Source of the DNA: Bacteroidales bacterium
Lineage (GTDB): Bacteria; Bacteroidota; Bacteroidia; Bacteroidales; UBA10428
Direction: 5' to 3'
NCBI GenBank assembly: GCA_016933335.1
Contig: JAFGBD010000044.1
Location: forward strand, 1-42,512
DNA: 42,512 nucleotides
Notes under the pieces: generated by a model
The model's input: only the letters and a program-made list of their open reading frames with translations
The model's database searches: none
Told to the model about the DNA's origin: nothing
Shown here: positions 1 through 9,304 of the stretch, in pieces
Layout: each line of letters opens with the position of its first letter
How positions within the stretch are numbered: position 1 is the first letter of the stretch
Translations under genes and position numbers: made by a program

Positions 1-2481
1 CCAGTTTCTCCTCCAGAACGGTGGCAATACTCTGATTTTCAACTCTGCAGGCTCCTCATTCCAGATCCCGTCATTGTTGCTGGCTTTTACTTTGAACACA
101 TACTCATCTCCCGGAAGATTTGTATACGTTGCAATCCTGTTGTCCGATGCTGTAAAGTTCCATTCATTGTCAAATCCTTCCAGCATATAGGCATAACTGT
201 TCTCTTCAGGATGGGCAAAATGCATGGCCGAAAATTCGAATGAAACGACATCATGTTTATAAGATAACTTCAGCCTGTCGGTAACATAAATTGATTTACT
301 GAGTACTTGATGGTTATTAATGAGTTGTCCGACTTCTACGTTTTTATTCAGAATCTTTAATCCTGTAATCTTTGCTTCAGCCAAATGGGGATTGTCAATG
401 ATATCCCCCGGATAAAAAGAAATAAATCCGTTTACACCTCCAAAAAATAATTCTCCGGTTTTACTTTTAAAACTCGAGTTGTCTGCAAACTGAAGGATTT
501 TTAAACCCTGATTCATATTATAGACTCTGAAATCAGGAATGTCAGGTCTGTTAACAGCATTGGTAAACTTAACCAGTCCGTTTGATGTTGTTAACCATAA
601 ATTGTCATCATTATCGGTTAAAACTGCTGTAACCATATTGTTTGGCAATCCATCCTTTTCAGAATAATGGATTAGACTATCCTCCACAATATCAATATAA
701 ATCAGCCCTTCATTACTGCCAGCCCATATGCAGCCATTTTTGTCTTCACAAATAGCTACTATTTCATAGTTTGCAGTTTTTTTATTCAGAAGAACAAAAG
801 AGCTATCCTGCTTATCCAAAACATATATCCCTTTAACGGAACCGCTTCCAATGAGTATATTGTCTTTGCTGTCAATAAAAACCACCTTTATGATGTGATT
901 GCCGAAACCGTATCTTTCACCGATTTGTCTGTTAAAATGCACAAATCGTTTACTTTTATGCGGAAGCATGTCAATTCCTCCTCTTGTTCCTATCCACATG
1001 TTTTCAGAATCATCAACACTTATTGAATAAATTGTATTATTCACCAGGCTGTAAGGATCAGACGGATCATGCTGGCAGATCTTTACAGTTTGTGTTGAGG
1101 TATTATAGCACCTGATACCCCTGTTATATGTTCCAATCCAAAGTATATTATCTTTATCCATGCATAAAGATTTGATATTTTTCGCACTGAGATATTCAGG
1201 ATATATGTACTCAAGGGTGATATAGTCAAACCTTTTTGTATTGACATCAAAAAAATTCAATCCGCCTTTTTCTGTTCCTATCCATAAATTATGATTTTCA
1301 TCTTCAATGATTGCTGAAACAGTTGCATCATTCAGGTACTGTTTATTGTTTTCTCTGTATGTATATTGTTTGAATTTCTTTTGGTTAAGATCGCAATAAC
1401 TGACGCCACCGCTATAGGTGCCAATCCACATGATATCCTGATTATCGATATAAATATCATAAATGGAATTATTATTGATTTCTGAAATACCGGACTTGTT
1501 ATGCGCATATAATGTAAAAGAATGATTGCCTGGTTGTTTAAGATACAGGCCTTTATAAGTTCCGATCCATAACCTGCCAAATTTGTCAGAAGCAATATCC
1601 CTTATCCTGATGTCGAAATTCCTGTTCTTATCCAGATCAATCCATTCAAAACCTGAGTTCCGGAAATTGAAATAATTTAAACCATTATTGTTGGTACCGA
1701 TCCAGATATTCCTGTCTTTGTCTTCATAAATACAGTTAATCCAGTTACCGCTGATTGAATGATAATCACCCGGAATATTTTTAAACTGACGTATCGTTTT
1801 ATGTTTTGTGTCATAAAGAAACAGTCCGTGTTGAGATGTCCCAAAATAAAGATTGCCGCGTGAATCTTTGAGTATTGCAGATACTTCAATGTTTTCAGGT
1901 AATTTAAAGCCTGCTCCAACATTGGTGGCAATTAACCTGCGTCCATCAAGGAAGTACAGTCCTTCAGAAGATGCTATCAGAAATGAATCATAATCTAACT
2001 CATAAATGCCCCAGCATAGTCCTGTAAACTGAACATTTGCTTCGGAAGATACATGTTTAAATATGTTCTTTCCCTGATCATACAGATCTATACCTGTGGA
2101 TGTTGTTACCCACATCTTTTCATTTCTGTCAACAAATATGCTTCTGATCAGGTTATTACAAATTGTGGTCGAATCATCCGGATCATGTTTATAAACCTTA
2201 AGATTGTAACCATCAAACCGGTTAAGACCTTCGTTGGTACCAAACCATATAAAACCAGTATTATCCTTGCATACAGCATTAACCTTGTTATTTGAAAGCC
2301 CTTTCTCCTGCCTGATGTTATTGAAATGATAGCTTGAGTATATATTACTTTCCAATTGTGAGTAACCTCCCATAAAAAGAGATAATAATGCCGCGCATAA
2401 AGCAAGCTTCCTTTTTATTTCTGTTATTTTCTTACCGGATGTCTTACAGTTTACTGAAGTTATCAACTCCTTTATCTGCAT
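1..2481 (-). CDS. Two-component-regulator beta-propeller sensor, C-terminus cut by window edge
   Basis: The frame is open without a stop from the ATG at 2481 to base 1 (827 codons), so this is a genuine partial gene. A long charged N-terminus is followed by a hydrophobic segment (ALCAALLSLFMGGYSQ), read as a signal peptide. From about residue 55 the protein consists of repeated propeller half-blades of the form D..G.iWiGT..GL..fd, as in FIWFGTNEGLNRFD, LWIGTYKGLY and MWIGTRGGID. Residues around 745-820 (SFEFSAMHFAHPEEN, then YMLEGFDNEWN) match a Y_Y_Y domain. The visible end, LPPFWRRNW, is the usual junction to the transmembrane helix. This architecture is known from hybrid two-component systems and related one-component sensors that detect ligands, often glycans, in the periplasm. 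Whether a histidine kinase, AraC-type or LuxR-type output follows cannot be seen. Confidence 0.9.
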   Translation of the reverse strand, partial: MQIKELITSVNCKTSGKKITEIKRKLALCAALLSLFMGGYSQLESNIYSSYHFNNIRQEKGLSNNKVNAVCKDNTGFIWFGTNEGLNRFDGYNLKVYKHDPDDSTTICNNLIRSIFVDRNEKMWVTTSTGIDLYDQGKNIFKHVSSEANVQFTGLCWGIYELDYDSFLIASSEGLYFLDGRRLIATNVGAGFKLPENIEVSAILKDSRGNLYFGTSQHGLFLYDTKHKTIRQFKNIPGDYHSISGNWINCIYEDKDRNIWIGTNNNGLNYFNFRNSGFEWIDLDKNRNFDIRIRDIASDKFGRLWIGTYKGLYLKQPGNHSFTLYAHNKSGISEINNNSIYDIYIDNQDIMWIGTYSGGVSYCDLNQKKFKQYTYRENNKQYLNDATVSAIIEDENHNLWIGTEKGGLNFFDVNTKRFDYITLEYIYPEYLSAKNIKSLCMDKDNILWIGTYNRGIRCYNTSTQTVKICQHDPSDPYSLVNNTIYSISVDDSENMWIGTRGGIDMLPHKSKRFVHFNRQIGERYGFGNHIIKVVFIDSKDNILIGSGSVKGIYVLDKQDSSFVLLNKKTANYEIVAICEDKNGCIWAGSNEGLIYIDIVEDSLIHYSEKDGLPNNMVTAVLTDNDDNLWLTTSNGLVKFTNAVNRPDIPDFRVYNMNQGLKILQFADNSSFKSKTGELFFGGVNGFISFYPGDIIDNPHLAEAKITGLKILNKNVEVGQLINNHQVLSKSIYVTDRLKLSYKHDVVSFEFSAMHFAHPEENSYAYMLEGFDNEWNFTASDNRIATYTNLPGDEYVFKVKASNNDGIWNEEPAELKIRVLPPFWRRNW

Positions 2482-2772
2482 CTTGAAAATGGTATATCAG
2501 ATTTGTATTTTACGCGCTGATTTGAATTCTAAATGTAATTTACTAATAACATTTGATTTGGCATAATTTTTTTTTAAATTTTAAAATATGAGCTCTTAAT
2601 CAAATGTTATATGAAATATGATAAAATCAGATTTCTCAGTTATACGTTTTTTTGTTCTTGTCTTCTGAATGACAAAAACAATTTTAGATGCTATTAACAG
2701 ATTTCATCTTTAAAAATAATTTCTTTATTTTGGAATTGATAATTTCTTTTCTGCACAATTAATTGAATCAAT
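2482..2772. other. Divergent intergenic region with a 13-bp inverted repeat
   Basis: This AT-rich stretch lies between the propeller sensor (minus) and the small membrane protein (plus). It must hold the promoters of both, but I find no clean TAnnTTTG box. Its main structure is a perfect 13-bp inverted repeat, ATAACATTTGATT at 2546-2558 and AATCAAATGTTAT at 2598-2610, separated by 39 AT-rich bases. Because no gene ends here, a terminator role is unlikely; an operator or a paired binding site is a possible reading. Confidence 0.5.
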
Positions 2773-3165
2773 ATGGATCCAAGTTTGTTCAATCTAAACT
2801 GGTTAAGGCTGGCAGAGGTCCTGGTCACGATCAGCATATTTGCCATATTCCTCGAACGGGCACTGTCCCTGCTTTTTGAATCGCGTTTCTTTATCAAACG
2901 GTTCAAGGGAAAAAGTATCAAAGAGATCATTGCATTTGTTTGCGGTGTTGCCATTTGCTGGATCTGGAAATTCGATGCACTCAGCCTGATTTTTCTTGAT
3001 AAAAAAACACTTATTATCGGATATATAATCTCCGGTGCCATTATCGCCGGTGGCAGTAAAGGCTCACTGATCCTGTTCAGGGATTTTCTGAAGGTGAAAA
3101 GTCTGGCGCAAAAGGAATTTGAGGAAGAAAGACAGAAGAATCAGATATGCGAACCAAACAGTTGA
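2773..3165 (+). CDS. Small membrane protein of unknown function, three predicted helices
   Basis: This 130-residue protein has three hydrophobic stretches at roughly residues 12-32, 49-68 and 78-95, followed by a charged C-terminal tail rich in Glu and Lys (about 105-130). There is no signal peptide and no catalytic motif. The last helix carries small residues and a GGSKGS turn, suggesting tight helix packing. It ends 32 bases before the 5'-nucleotidase gene and may be co-transcribed with it. I do not recognise the family. The even codon use and the typical membrane-protein composition make it a credible gene. Confidence 0.7.
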   Translation: MDPSLFNLNWLRLAEVLVTISIFAIFLERALSLLFESRFFIKRFKGKSIKEIIAFVCGVAICWIWKFDALSLIFLDKKTLIIGYIISGAIIAGGSKGSLILFRDFLKVKSLAQKEFEEERQKNQICEPNS

Positions 3166-3197
3166 AAAATATGTTTCTTTAATCATAAATTAAACCA

Positions 3198-4985
3198 ATG
3201 CAAAAACCGGTCATCGTATTATTTTTTCTTTTTAGCTTTCAGGTCTTCAGCCAGGAACAGAAACTGGTCATTCTGCATACCAATGATCTGCATTCAAACC
3301 TGACTGGTTTTGGTCCGGAGTCGGATTATTCACCCTTATCAGTTAATGATGATCAAACAAGGGGAGGTTTTGCACGGCTGCAAACCCTCATTCAGCAGTC
3401 AGCAGATGAAAATACAGAAAACAATCTAATACTCGATGCAGGTGATTTTCTGATGGGTACTCTTTTTCATCCGCTTGAAGAGGAAACAGGTTTTCAGCTG
3501 CGACTCATGAAAATGATGGGATATGATTATATCACCCTGGGCAACCATGAATTTGATTTTGGCCCAGAATCACTGGCCAATACCATCCAGTCCGCACTGG
3601 ATAATGGCGCAATTCCATCCATCATTCTCTCAAACATTATCTTCAGCGACGAAACCGGTGATGATAAACTTGAAGATCTCTACCATCAGGGAATTATCAG
3701 ACCTTACCATATTGTTGATCGTGGCAGGCTAAAGATCGGCATCATCGGACTGATAGGTGAGAATGCAGCAGAGGATGCCCCGGCCAGCAATCCTGCCAGG
3801 TTTGGATCACCTGTCAGATATGCAAAAAAGCTGGTAAGACTGTTGAAAAATGAAGAGCAGGCAGATATTATTATTTGCTTGTCTCACAGTGGTATACACA
3901 GGAATGAAAAAGGTGAATGGGAAGGTGAAGACATTGCTCTTGCCCGCAAAGCCAAAGACATTGACGTGATCATCAGCGGGCATACCCATGTTGAAACCCC
4001 GGAAGCCATACAAATAAATAACACCCTCATAGTCCAGTCAGGATACAATTGCCGGAATATGGGACGCCTGGAATTACACTTATCCGGTTATCAGATTACC
4101 GGCCACAAATATCAGCTTATTCCTGTCAATGATGCGATCGCGGGAGACGAATCCATCAATAATATGGTGGAACAGGAAAAACAACTGCTTACCGCAAAAT
4201 ATCTTAACAAACTGAACCTGAGTTACGATAATGCATTTGCAGAAACCTCCTTCGACCTTGTCTTTGACCATGTCAGCGAGAAAAGCAATCTCGGTGCCTT
4301 TATTGCTGATGCGGTGCACTATTATATCAGTTCCTCTGCCGTTGAGCCTGCAGATGTTACAATGATCGCATCCGGTCTTATAAGAGAAAACCTTTTAAAG
4401 GGCACAGCAGGACTCCAGACTGTACCCGACATTTTCAGAATTGTCAACCTGGGTAAAGGAGATGACGATATCCCCGGTTATCCTGTTTCAAAGCTTTATG
4501 TCACTGCCAGGGAGCTGAAAAAACTGATGGAGGTGCTGTTGTTGATGCACGGCAGCAGCGATGACTATTTTTTCTTTTTCTCGGGTATCAGGGTTTACTA
4601 CAATCCGAAAAAATTCTTACTGCATAAAATTCAAAAAATCGAGCTGAATGGAAAAGTCGTTGATACGTCAAAATCAAACAATCAATTAATCAGTATATCT
4701 GCCAATGCATATCTGCTGAATTTCGTCGGACTGGTGCAAAAATACAGTCATGGTCTTGTAAAACTGGTACCAAAAGATAAAGAAGGTATTCCATACACCA
4801 ATATGAAAGAGACGGTCATCGATTTTGATGACAGCCAGGAGGGTGTTCAGGAAGGGAAAGAATGGCTGGCAATCATAGCTTTTCTTAATAGTTTTAAAGA
4901 TATTAACGGAAATGGTATTCCGGACATCCCGGAATATTATAAAGATCCTGAATTTGCCCTGGTTAAAACCGGAAGCGATCTTTGA
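3198..4985 (+). CDS. Exported 5'-nucleotidase / UshA-like metallophosphoesterase
   Basis: This 595-residue protein starts with a signal peptide (MQKPVIVLFFLFSFQVFSQ). The calcineurin-like metallophosphoesterase domain shows all dimetal motifs in order: HTNDLH (D30, H32), DAGDF (D83), GNHEFD (N116, H117), a SHSG histidine and SGHTHVE. A C-terminal 5_nucleotid_C-type domain follows, with ASGLIRE replacing the usual GGIR-type substrate loop. Family members hydrolyse 5'-nucleotides, UDP-sugars or cyclic nucleotides in the periplasm for phosphate and nucleoside salvage; the exact substrate cannot be read here. The length is slightly above the usual ~550. The tail contains an acidic NGNGIPDIPEYY segment resembling a calcium-binding loop. 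It converges with the downstream glycosidase gene across a 56-base gap. Confidence 0.9.
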   Translation: MQKPVIVLFFLFSFQVFSQEQKLVILHTNDLHSNLTGFGPESDYSPLSVNDDQTRGGFARLQTLIQQSADENTENNLILDAGDFLMGTLFHPLEEETGFQLRLMKMMGYDYITLGNHEFDFGPESLANTIQSALDNGAIPSIILSNIIFSDETGDDKLEDLYHQGIIRPYHIVDRGRLKIGIIGLIGENAAEDAPASNPARFGSPVRYAKKLVRLLKNEEQADIIICLSHSGIHRNEKGEWEGEDIALARKAKDIDVIISGHTHVETPEAIQINNTLIVQSGYNCRNMGRLELHLSGYQITGHKYQLIPVNDAIAGDESINNMVEQEKQLLTAKYLNKLNLSYDNAFAETSFDLVFDHVSEKSNLGAFIADAVHYYISSSAVEPADVTMIASGLIRENLLKGTAGLQTVPDIFRIVNLGKGDDDIPGYPVSKLYVTARELKKLMEVLLLMHGSSDDYFFFFSGIRVYYNPKKFLLHKIQKIELNGKVVDTSKSNNQLISISANAYLLNFVGLVQKYSHGLVKLVPKDKEGIPYTNMKETVIDFDDSQEGVQEGKEWLAIIAFLNSFKDINGNGIPDIPEYYKDPEFALVKTGSDL

Positions 4986-5041
4986 TTTATCCGAAAGGTA
5001 TATTTTAAGGTCTGCAAAGCTTAAATTACTATCGACACCTA

Positions 5042-6868
5042 CTACTGTGGATTGTAAATAATTTCCACCCGGGCAATCTGGCTGACTCCTTTGAAAGCAA
5101 TTTTAATATAGCAGGCATCTTTCGCCCCATCCGATGAATAGACCTTTGGTTTCCAGTAATCATAATTCTTTTCTGCATTGACGTATTGATCTGTAACTAC
5201 CGGTATCTCTTCCCAGATCTCCCCGTCTTTTGAAACGGATATATCAAGAGACGATTCATTTGTTTCTTCAAATGAGAAAACCAGGAACCTTTCTAGTTTT
5301 CCCGGGATCCTGTATATGATTTCCGAGCCGTCACTGCCCGAAATCCGGCGAATGGCTTCTTTAAAGCTCCTGTCATCCCCGGTTACCGGGACAATATTCT
5401 TACCGGAAAAAAGCGTACCGGTATTCTTCATATCGTCGATAAGAGCCTGGCGTTTCACTTCCACAGGTCCAACGATATTTGATTCCTTTGAAATACCGGA
5501 ACCATTAACAGCCATCACACGATAGTAATATGTTTTTCCGGGTATGGCACTTTTGTCGTGAAACAAAGGAAAATATGGAGTTTCTGCATCAGATATATTG
5601 TAACCCGCCAGTTTCCACGAACCATCGCCGGTTTCCGAGCGCCCGATATGATAACCCGAGGCTCCCATCGAACCCTGCCAGCTGATGGACCAGACATTTT
5701 CAATTGGAAGGAGAACAGGTGGTTCAGGAACGGATATATCCGGCATATCCATGTTTTGAATTTCAAATGCTTTTTCACGGTATACCGACAAAAGTGTTTT
5801 CTCATCATACTTCTCGCCCGTATCAAAACCCGGCCAGTGATAAGCCTTATAGATACCCCCGCCCAAAGGTTCCGAATGCCAGTAAAATCCGCCATAACGC
5901 CGGTGATGACGCAGGCTCCATATCAGGGCGCCTGAAATGTGGTTATTTGCTATGACACTGTCTAGAACAGATTCAACACCTGAGGTGCTGATAAAACCAA
6001 ACTCGCCTATGACATAGGGTTTCCTGCCTTTGATAACATCGAGATTCTTTCTGATATTGTTTAACATCTCTAACGGATTTTCCTCATAATGATGTGATGA
6101 AAGAATGTCAACCGATGACTCAAGCACCGATTCCTTCCGTACCGTTCTTCTGCCACTGGCAAAATAACCGTCCATGACCAGGTGATTCCTGTCCAGGCTC
6201 TTGATATACCGGCAAATCTCATTTGTCCATTCAACAGGGCACAACAGCTCATTGCCTGTCTCCCAGCACAGAATGGCCTTATCATCCTTGTATCTGACAC
6301 CGTTCAGCTCATTCTTCCGGTTGATAACAAAATTGATGGTTTGCTTAAAATCATCAATAAGCTGCCGGTCTGTCCAGAATTCATCAGCCGTTTTACCCCT
6401 GAAATCGGCATAATTTGGTCTGCCTCCCATCCATTGATGGTTGTTCAGTAAAGAAAATATGATGCGAATACCATATTCACTGGCAAGGGATAACATCATA
6501 TCAGTAACTTTAAAAGCTTCCTCGTTAAACTTTCCCGGACCTTCCACATAAGTAGGAGATCCGGGAGGGAAGTTCTTATTGCGCACAGGAACGGTATATA
6601 TTCTGATTACCTGACCGCCCATCTCCCTTACCGTTTTAAAAACATCCCTCATTTCAAATTCATCGGGCAGGGCATAAGGATTGGTCATCTTAAAAGCCAT
6701 CTCGTCTTCCAGGTAATTCAGTGTAGGAACATTGAATGATATAAAACGGTATGGTTTATCTCCGTCCATCAGTTTTGAACCTGACATGGTAACAAAGTTC
6801 TGGAATCCCTGGCTAAATGATGTTAATATCATGGCTAGAAAAATTAGGATGAAGACTGGTTTTTTCAT
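5042..6868 (-). CDS. Exported glycoside hydrolase, GH5-type (mannanase-like), with fibronectin-III-like region
   Basis: This 608-residue secreted enzyme has a signal peptide (MKKPVFILIFLAMILTSFSQ). The TIM-barrel region (about 25-380) carries the paired catalytic glutamates of clan GH-A: WETGNEL with the acid/base E207, and VIGEFGF with the nucleophile E289. The overall pattern, including the early RFISFNVPTL and the SSHHYEE strand, resembles GH5 subfamilies acting on beta-mannans or related beta-glucosides. Residues about 395-480 look like a fibronectin-III module (SISWQGSMGASGYHIGRS, then YYYRVMAVN). The remaining ~120 residues form a beta-rich C-terminal domain, possibly carbohydrate binding. 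No T9SS sorting domain or lipobox is visible, so it may be periplasmic. Exact subfamily and substrate are not determined. Confidence 0.85.
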   Translation of the reverse strand: MKKPVFILIFLAMILTSFSQGFQNFVTMSGSKLMDGDKPYRFISFNVPTLNYLEDEMAFKMTNPYALPDEFEMRDVFKTVREMGGQVIRIYTVPVRNKNFPPGSPTYVEGPGKFNEEAFKVTDMMLSLASEYGIRIIFSLLNNHQWMGGRPNYADFRGKTADEFWTDRQLIDDFKQTINFVINRKNELNGVRYKDDKAILCWETGNELLCPVEWTNEICRYIKSLDRNHLVMDGYFASGRRTVRKESVLESSVDILSSHHYEENPLEMLNNIRKNLDVIKGRKPYVIGEFGFISTSGVESVLDSVIANNHISGALIWSLRHHRRYGGFYWHSEPLGGGIYKAYHWPGFDTGEKYDEKTLLSVYREKAFEIQNMDMPDISVPEPPVLLPIENVWSISWQGSMGASGYHIGRSETGDGSWKLAGYNISDAETPYFPLFHDKSAIPGKTYYYRVMAVNGSGISKESNIVGPVEVKRQALIDDMKNTGTLFSGKNIVPVTGDDRSFKEAIRRISGSDGSEIIYRIPGKLERFLVFSFEETNESSLDISVSKDGEIWEEIPVVTDQYVNAEKNYDYWKPKVYSSDGAKDACYIKIAFKGVSQIARVEIIYNPQ

Positions 6869-7018
6869 GTGCTTTATGTTTATCCGGGTTATTGGTCACA
6901 TAACCTGTCCCGACTTACTTGTCAGGAGCCTGTCCCGGTTCATCGGTATTCGGTTTATAGCTCTCTATGACAGTATTGAGAATACTACCATGGATGTTTA
7001 ATGCATATTTTATCTGAC

Positions 7019-7255
7019 TCATTCAGGGAGTTCCAATCTGATATAAACAGGCTTGTCCCTGTTGCATGTGATTTGTCCGTTAACCAGCCCGAGCTCTGCA
7101 ACCTGTATGGAACTTCTTCTTGTTGCATAATTGTCCTGACCTGTGTTTTCGCCGGTTCTGCCCGGCCTGTTATCCCGGGCAGATGTACCAACAGAACCTG
7201 ATATAACTAATATCAGGCATATAAAAGTAGCAATAACAAATAAATTTCTGTTCAT
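7019..7255 (-). CDS. Possible small exported peptide, unknown function
   Basis: The 78-residue reading frame starts with a convincing signal sequence (NLFVIATFICLILVISGSV). The mature part, about 52 residues, is polar and rich in Arg, Gly and Asn, with one cysteine. It lies between the DUF1846 gene and the GH5 gene on the same strand, 90 bases after the former. I recognise no family. The signal peptide and position favour a real gene, but a frame this short can arise by chance. Confidence 0.45.
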   Translation of the reverse strand: MNRNLFVIATFICLILVISGSVGTSARDNRPGRTGENTGQDNYATRRSSIQVAELGLVNGQITCNRDKPVYIRLELPE

Positions 7256-7345
7256 ATTTTTAAATTTGGATATCCTGATTATAAAAATACAACATCCGTA
7301 TGATTATTGCTGATCTGTCCGGCTGAATAGATGAAAAAAATCAGT

Positions 7346-8860
7346 TTATTTGCTAAGAAAGAGGTTTCGGGATGAGAATACAGGATCACAGGTCAGGTTA
7401 ACCTGTAATTTCCGAAAACCTGCTTCATCACCGGGAGTTGGGATATGTGTGAGGTGTACCTCGCAGTTATTCAAATTCTTAAGGTTTTCCAGGGCCATCT
7501 GGGCGGCAGGATTAGACAAAGCACTGATTCCGAGAACGATCAATGTCTCTTCCAGATCAAGACTTGCCATTTTGCCTTTCAGGATATCTTTCTTCAGGTA
7601 AGTAACCGAATCAATAATGTTTTTGGGTAACAGGTGCATGTTATCAGGTATTCCGGCAAGGTGTTTGGTGGCATTTAAGACAAGGCTTGAGGCTGCATGC
7701 ATGAGGGGAGAGTTTTTACCGCTGATGATGGTACCGTCTGCCAGCTGAATGGCCGCCCCGCAATATATACCCTGATTTCCCTTGCCACATTCCTTCGCCT
7801 CATTTGCCGCTTCCCTGGCAGGCATGACCACCTTACGGTTTTCAATCCTGGCATTTACCCTTTCCATGATCATTTCAGCCCTGTGCAAAGCATCTTTATC
7901 AGCCAGACCCATGGTATACTCATATGCACACCTGAAATACCTTCTGATGATCTCCTGACAGGCCGCATCCTGAACAACGCTGTTATCTGTGATCCCTGAG
8001 CTGGCCCTGTTAACTCCCATATCTGTAGGTGATTTGTAGATGGATTCTTCCCCTGTTATTTTTTCAATAATTCGTTTGACCAGCGGAAAGGCCTCGATAT
8101 CCCTGTTATAGTTAACAGTTTTGGTATTATATGCTTCAAGATGATGATGGTCAATCAGAACAGAATCTTTCAGATCGATCGTTGCAGCTTCATAGGCAAT
8201 ATTGACCTTATGATTCAGCGGCAAATCCCAGACAGGGAATGTCTCAAATTTTGCATAACCGGCTTTTATACCGTTTTTATATTCGTGATACAGGTTACAG
8301 AGACAGGTGGCCAGCTTTCCGCTTCCGGGTCCGGGACCGGTGACAACAACAATGGGTTTGGTTGTTTTAATATATTCATTGGCTCCGTAACCGTCATCAC
8401 TTACAATGGAATCAACATCTGTCGGATAACCCCTGGTGTTCATATGGGTATAAACCTTTATCCCGTTTCTTTCCAGTTTGTTTTTAAATGCTTTGGCAGG
8501 GAGCTGACCCTGGTAACGTGTTATCACAATAGCTGTAATCTCAATCCCCCATTCCCTGAAATCATCTATCGTCTTCAATACATCTGAGTCGTATGTGATA
8601 CCGAAATCCGCCCTGATTTTTTTCCTCTCAATATCTCCTGCATAAATGCATAGTACCACATCAGTTTTATCTTTGAGCTTCTGCAGCAAACGCATCTTAA
8701 CATTGGGATCAAAACCAGGCAATACCCTTGCTGCGTGATAATCATACAGTATCTTACCGCCAAACTCAAGGTAAAGCTTATCATTGAAACAATTCACCCT
8801 TTCAAGGATGGCAGCGGTCTGTTCTTTCAGGTATTTTTCGTTGTTAAAGCCGGTCTTCAC
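7346..8860 (-). CDS. DUF1846 (UPF0371) family protein
   Basis: The 504-residue protein matches DUF1846 along its length: GFNNEKYLKEQ at the start, LEFGGKILYDYHAARVLPGF, IYAGDIERKKIRADFGITYD, DVDSIVSDDGYGANEY, and the P-loop-like VTGPGPGSGKLATCL. The KSPTDMGVNRA motif is also intact. No enzymatic activity is firmly established for the family as far as I know; the Gly-rich loop suggests nucleotide or phosphate binding. I place the start at the GTG at 8860, because family members begin almost directly with this GF(D/N)NEKYL segment and no in-frame ATG exists upstream; a TTG at 8908 would add 16 atypical residues. It is cytoplasmic. Confidence 0.9.
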   Translation of the reverse strand: MKTGFNNEKYLKEQTAAILERVNCFNDKLYLEFGGKILYDYHAARVLPGFDPNVKMRLLQKLKDKTDVVLCIYAGDIERKKIRADFGITYDSDVLKTIDDFREWGIEITAIVITRYQGQLPAKAFKNKLERNGIKVYTHMNTRGYPTDVDSIVSDDGYGANEYIKTTKPIVVVTGPGPGSGKLATCLCNLYHEYKNGIKAGYAKFETFPVWDLPLNHKVNIAYEAATIDLKDSVLIDHHHLEAYNTKTVNYNRDIEAFPLVKRIIEKITGEESIYKSPTDMGVNRASSGITDNSVVQDAACQEIIRRYFRCAYEYTMGLADKDALHRAEMIMERVNARIENRKVVMPAREAANEAKECGKGNQGIYCGAAIQLADGTIISGKNSPLMHAASSLVLNATKHLAGIPDNMHLLPKNIIDSVTYLKKDILKGKMASLDLEETLIVLGISALSNPAAQMALENLKNLNNCEVHLTHIPTPGDEAGFRKLQVNLTCDPVFSSRNLFLSK

Positions 8861-9304
8861 GGATGATCTGATAAAATGGTCGAACTGGTATACAAAACAG
8901 CCAGTCAAAATACGGAAAATTTCTATGAAAAAAAATTTTTATTTGACAGCACAGGATCATGATGTAAAGAAGACAAGACTGTCTGTTATCATATTACGAC
9001 CGAACTTCTTAACATTTTTTTTGAATGTCATCTTTATCAATCAAAACTGAATTTATAAATGATACCGGGTATATAAATAAAAACAAACATCTGACGAACC
9101 ATGTCTCAAACAATTACATAATGAATCTTCATAAGGTTCATTTTTCTCTGCAGGGAATGAGGGTTTTGAATCATTGCCTCAAAGAATAAAACCGATCTAT
9201 ATCATTCTTATATGATTTATCAGAAATACTTGACTTCAGGCAGCTGATTATTGTATATTTATGTTTGAAAATGAATGTATTATAATTATATATACTTCCC
9301 AGCC
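8861..9304. other. Intergenic region between divergent genes
   Basis: About 440 AT-rich bases separate the GTG start of the DUF1846 gene (minus) from the repeat-protein gene (plus). I see no convincing coding frame, tRNA or long inverted repeat. The only regulatory signal I can support is the TATGTTTG box near 9260, listed separately. The leader of the DUF1846 gene must also begin here, but no clear box was found for it. Confidence 0.5.
9260..9267 (+). promoter_or_regulatory. Candidate Bacteroidota -7 promoter box
   Basis: TATGTTTG matches the TAnnTTTG -7 consensus exactly. Transcription would begin around 9274 and leave a leader of about 30 bases before the ATG at 9305, which supports that start over upstream alternatives. 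No TTG sits at the ideal distance for a -33 element. Confidence 0.45.

Noticed and set aside
5558..5955. Plus-strand frames opposite the glycosidase gene
   Set aside because: They are shadows of a well-supported GH5-type gene and show no domain features.
7346..8908. TTG start at 8908 for the DUF1846 protein
   Set aside because: It would add 16 residues not typical of the family; the GTG at 8860 matches the conserved start.
8784..9050. Plus-strand frame of 88 codons overlapping the DUF1846 start
   Set aside because: It overlaps a conserved gene on the other strand and has no family features.
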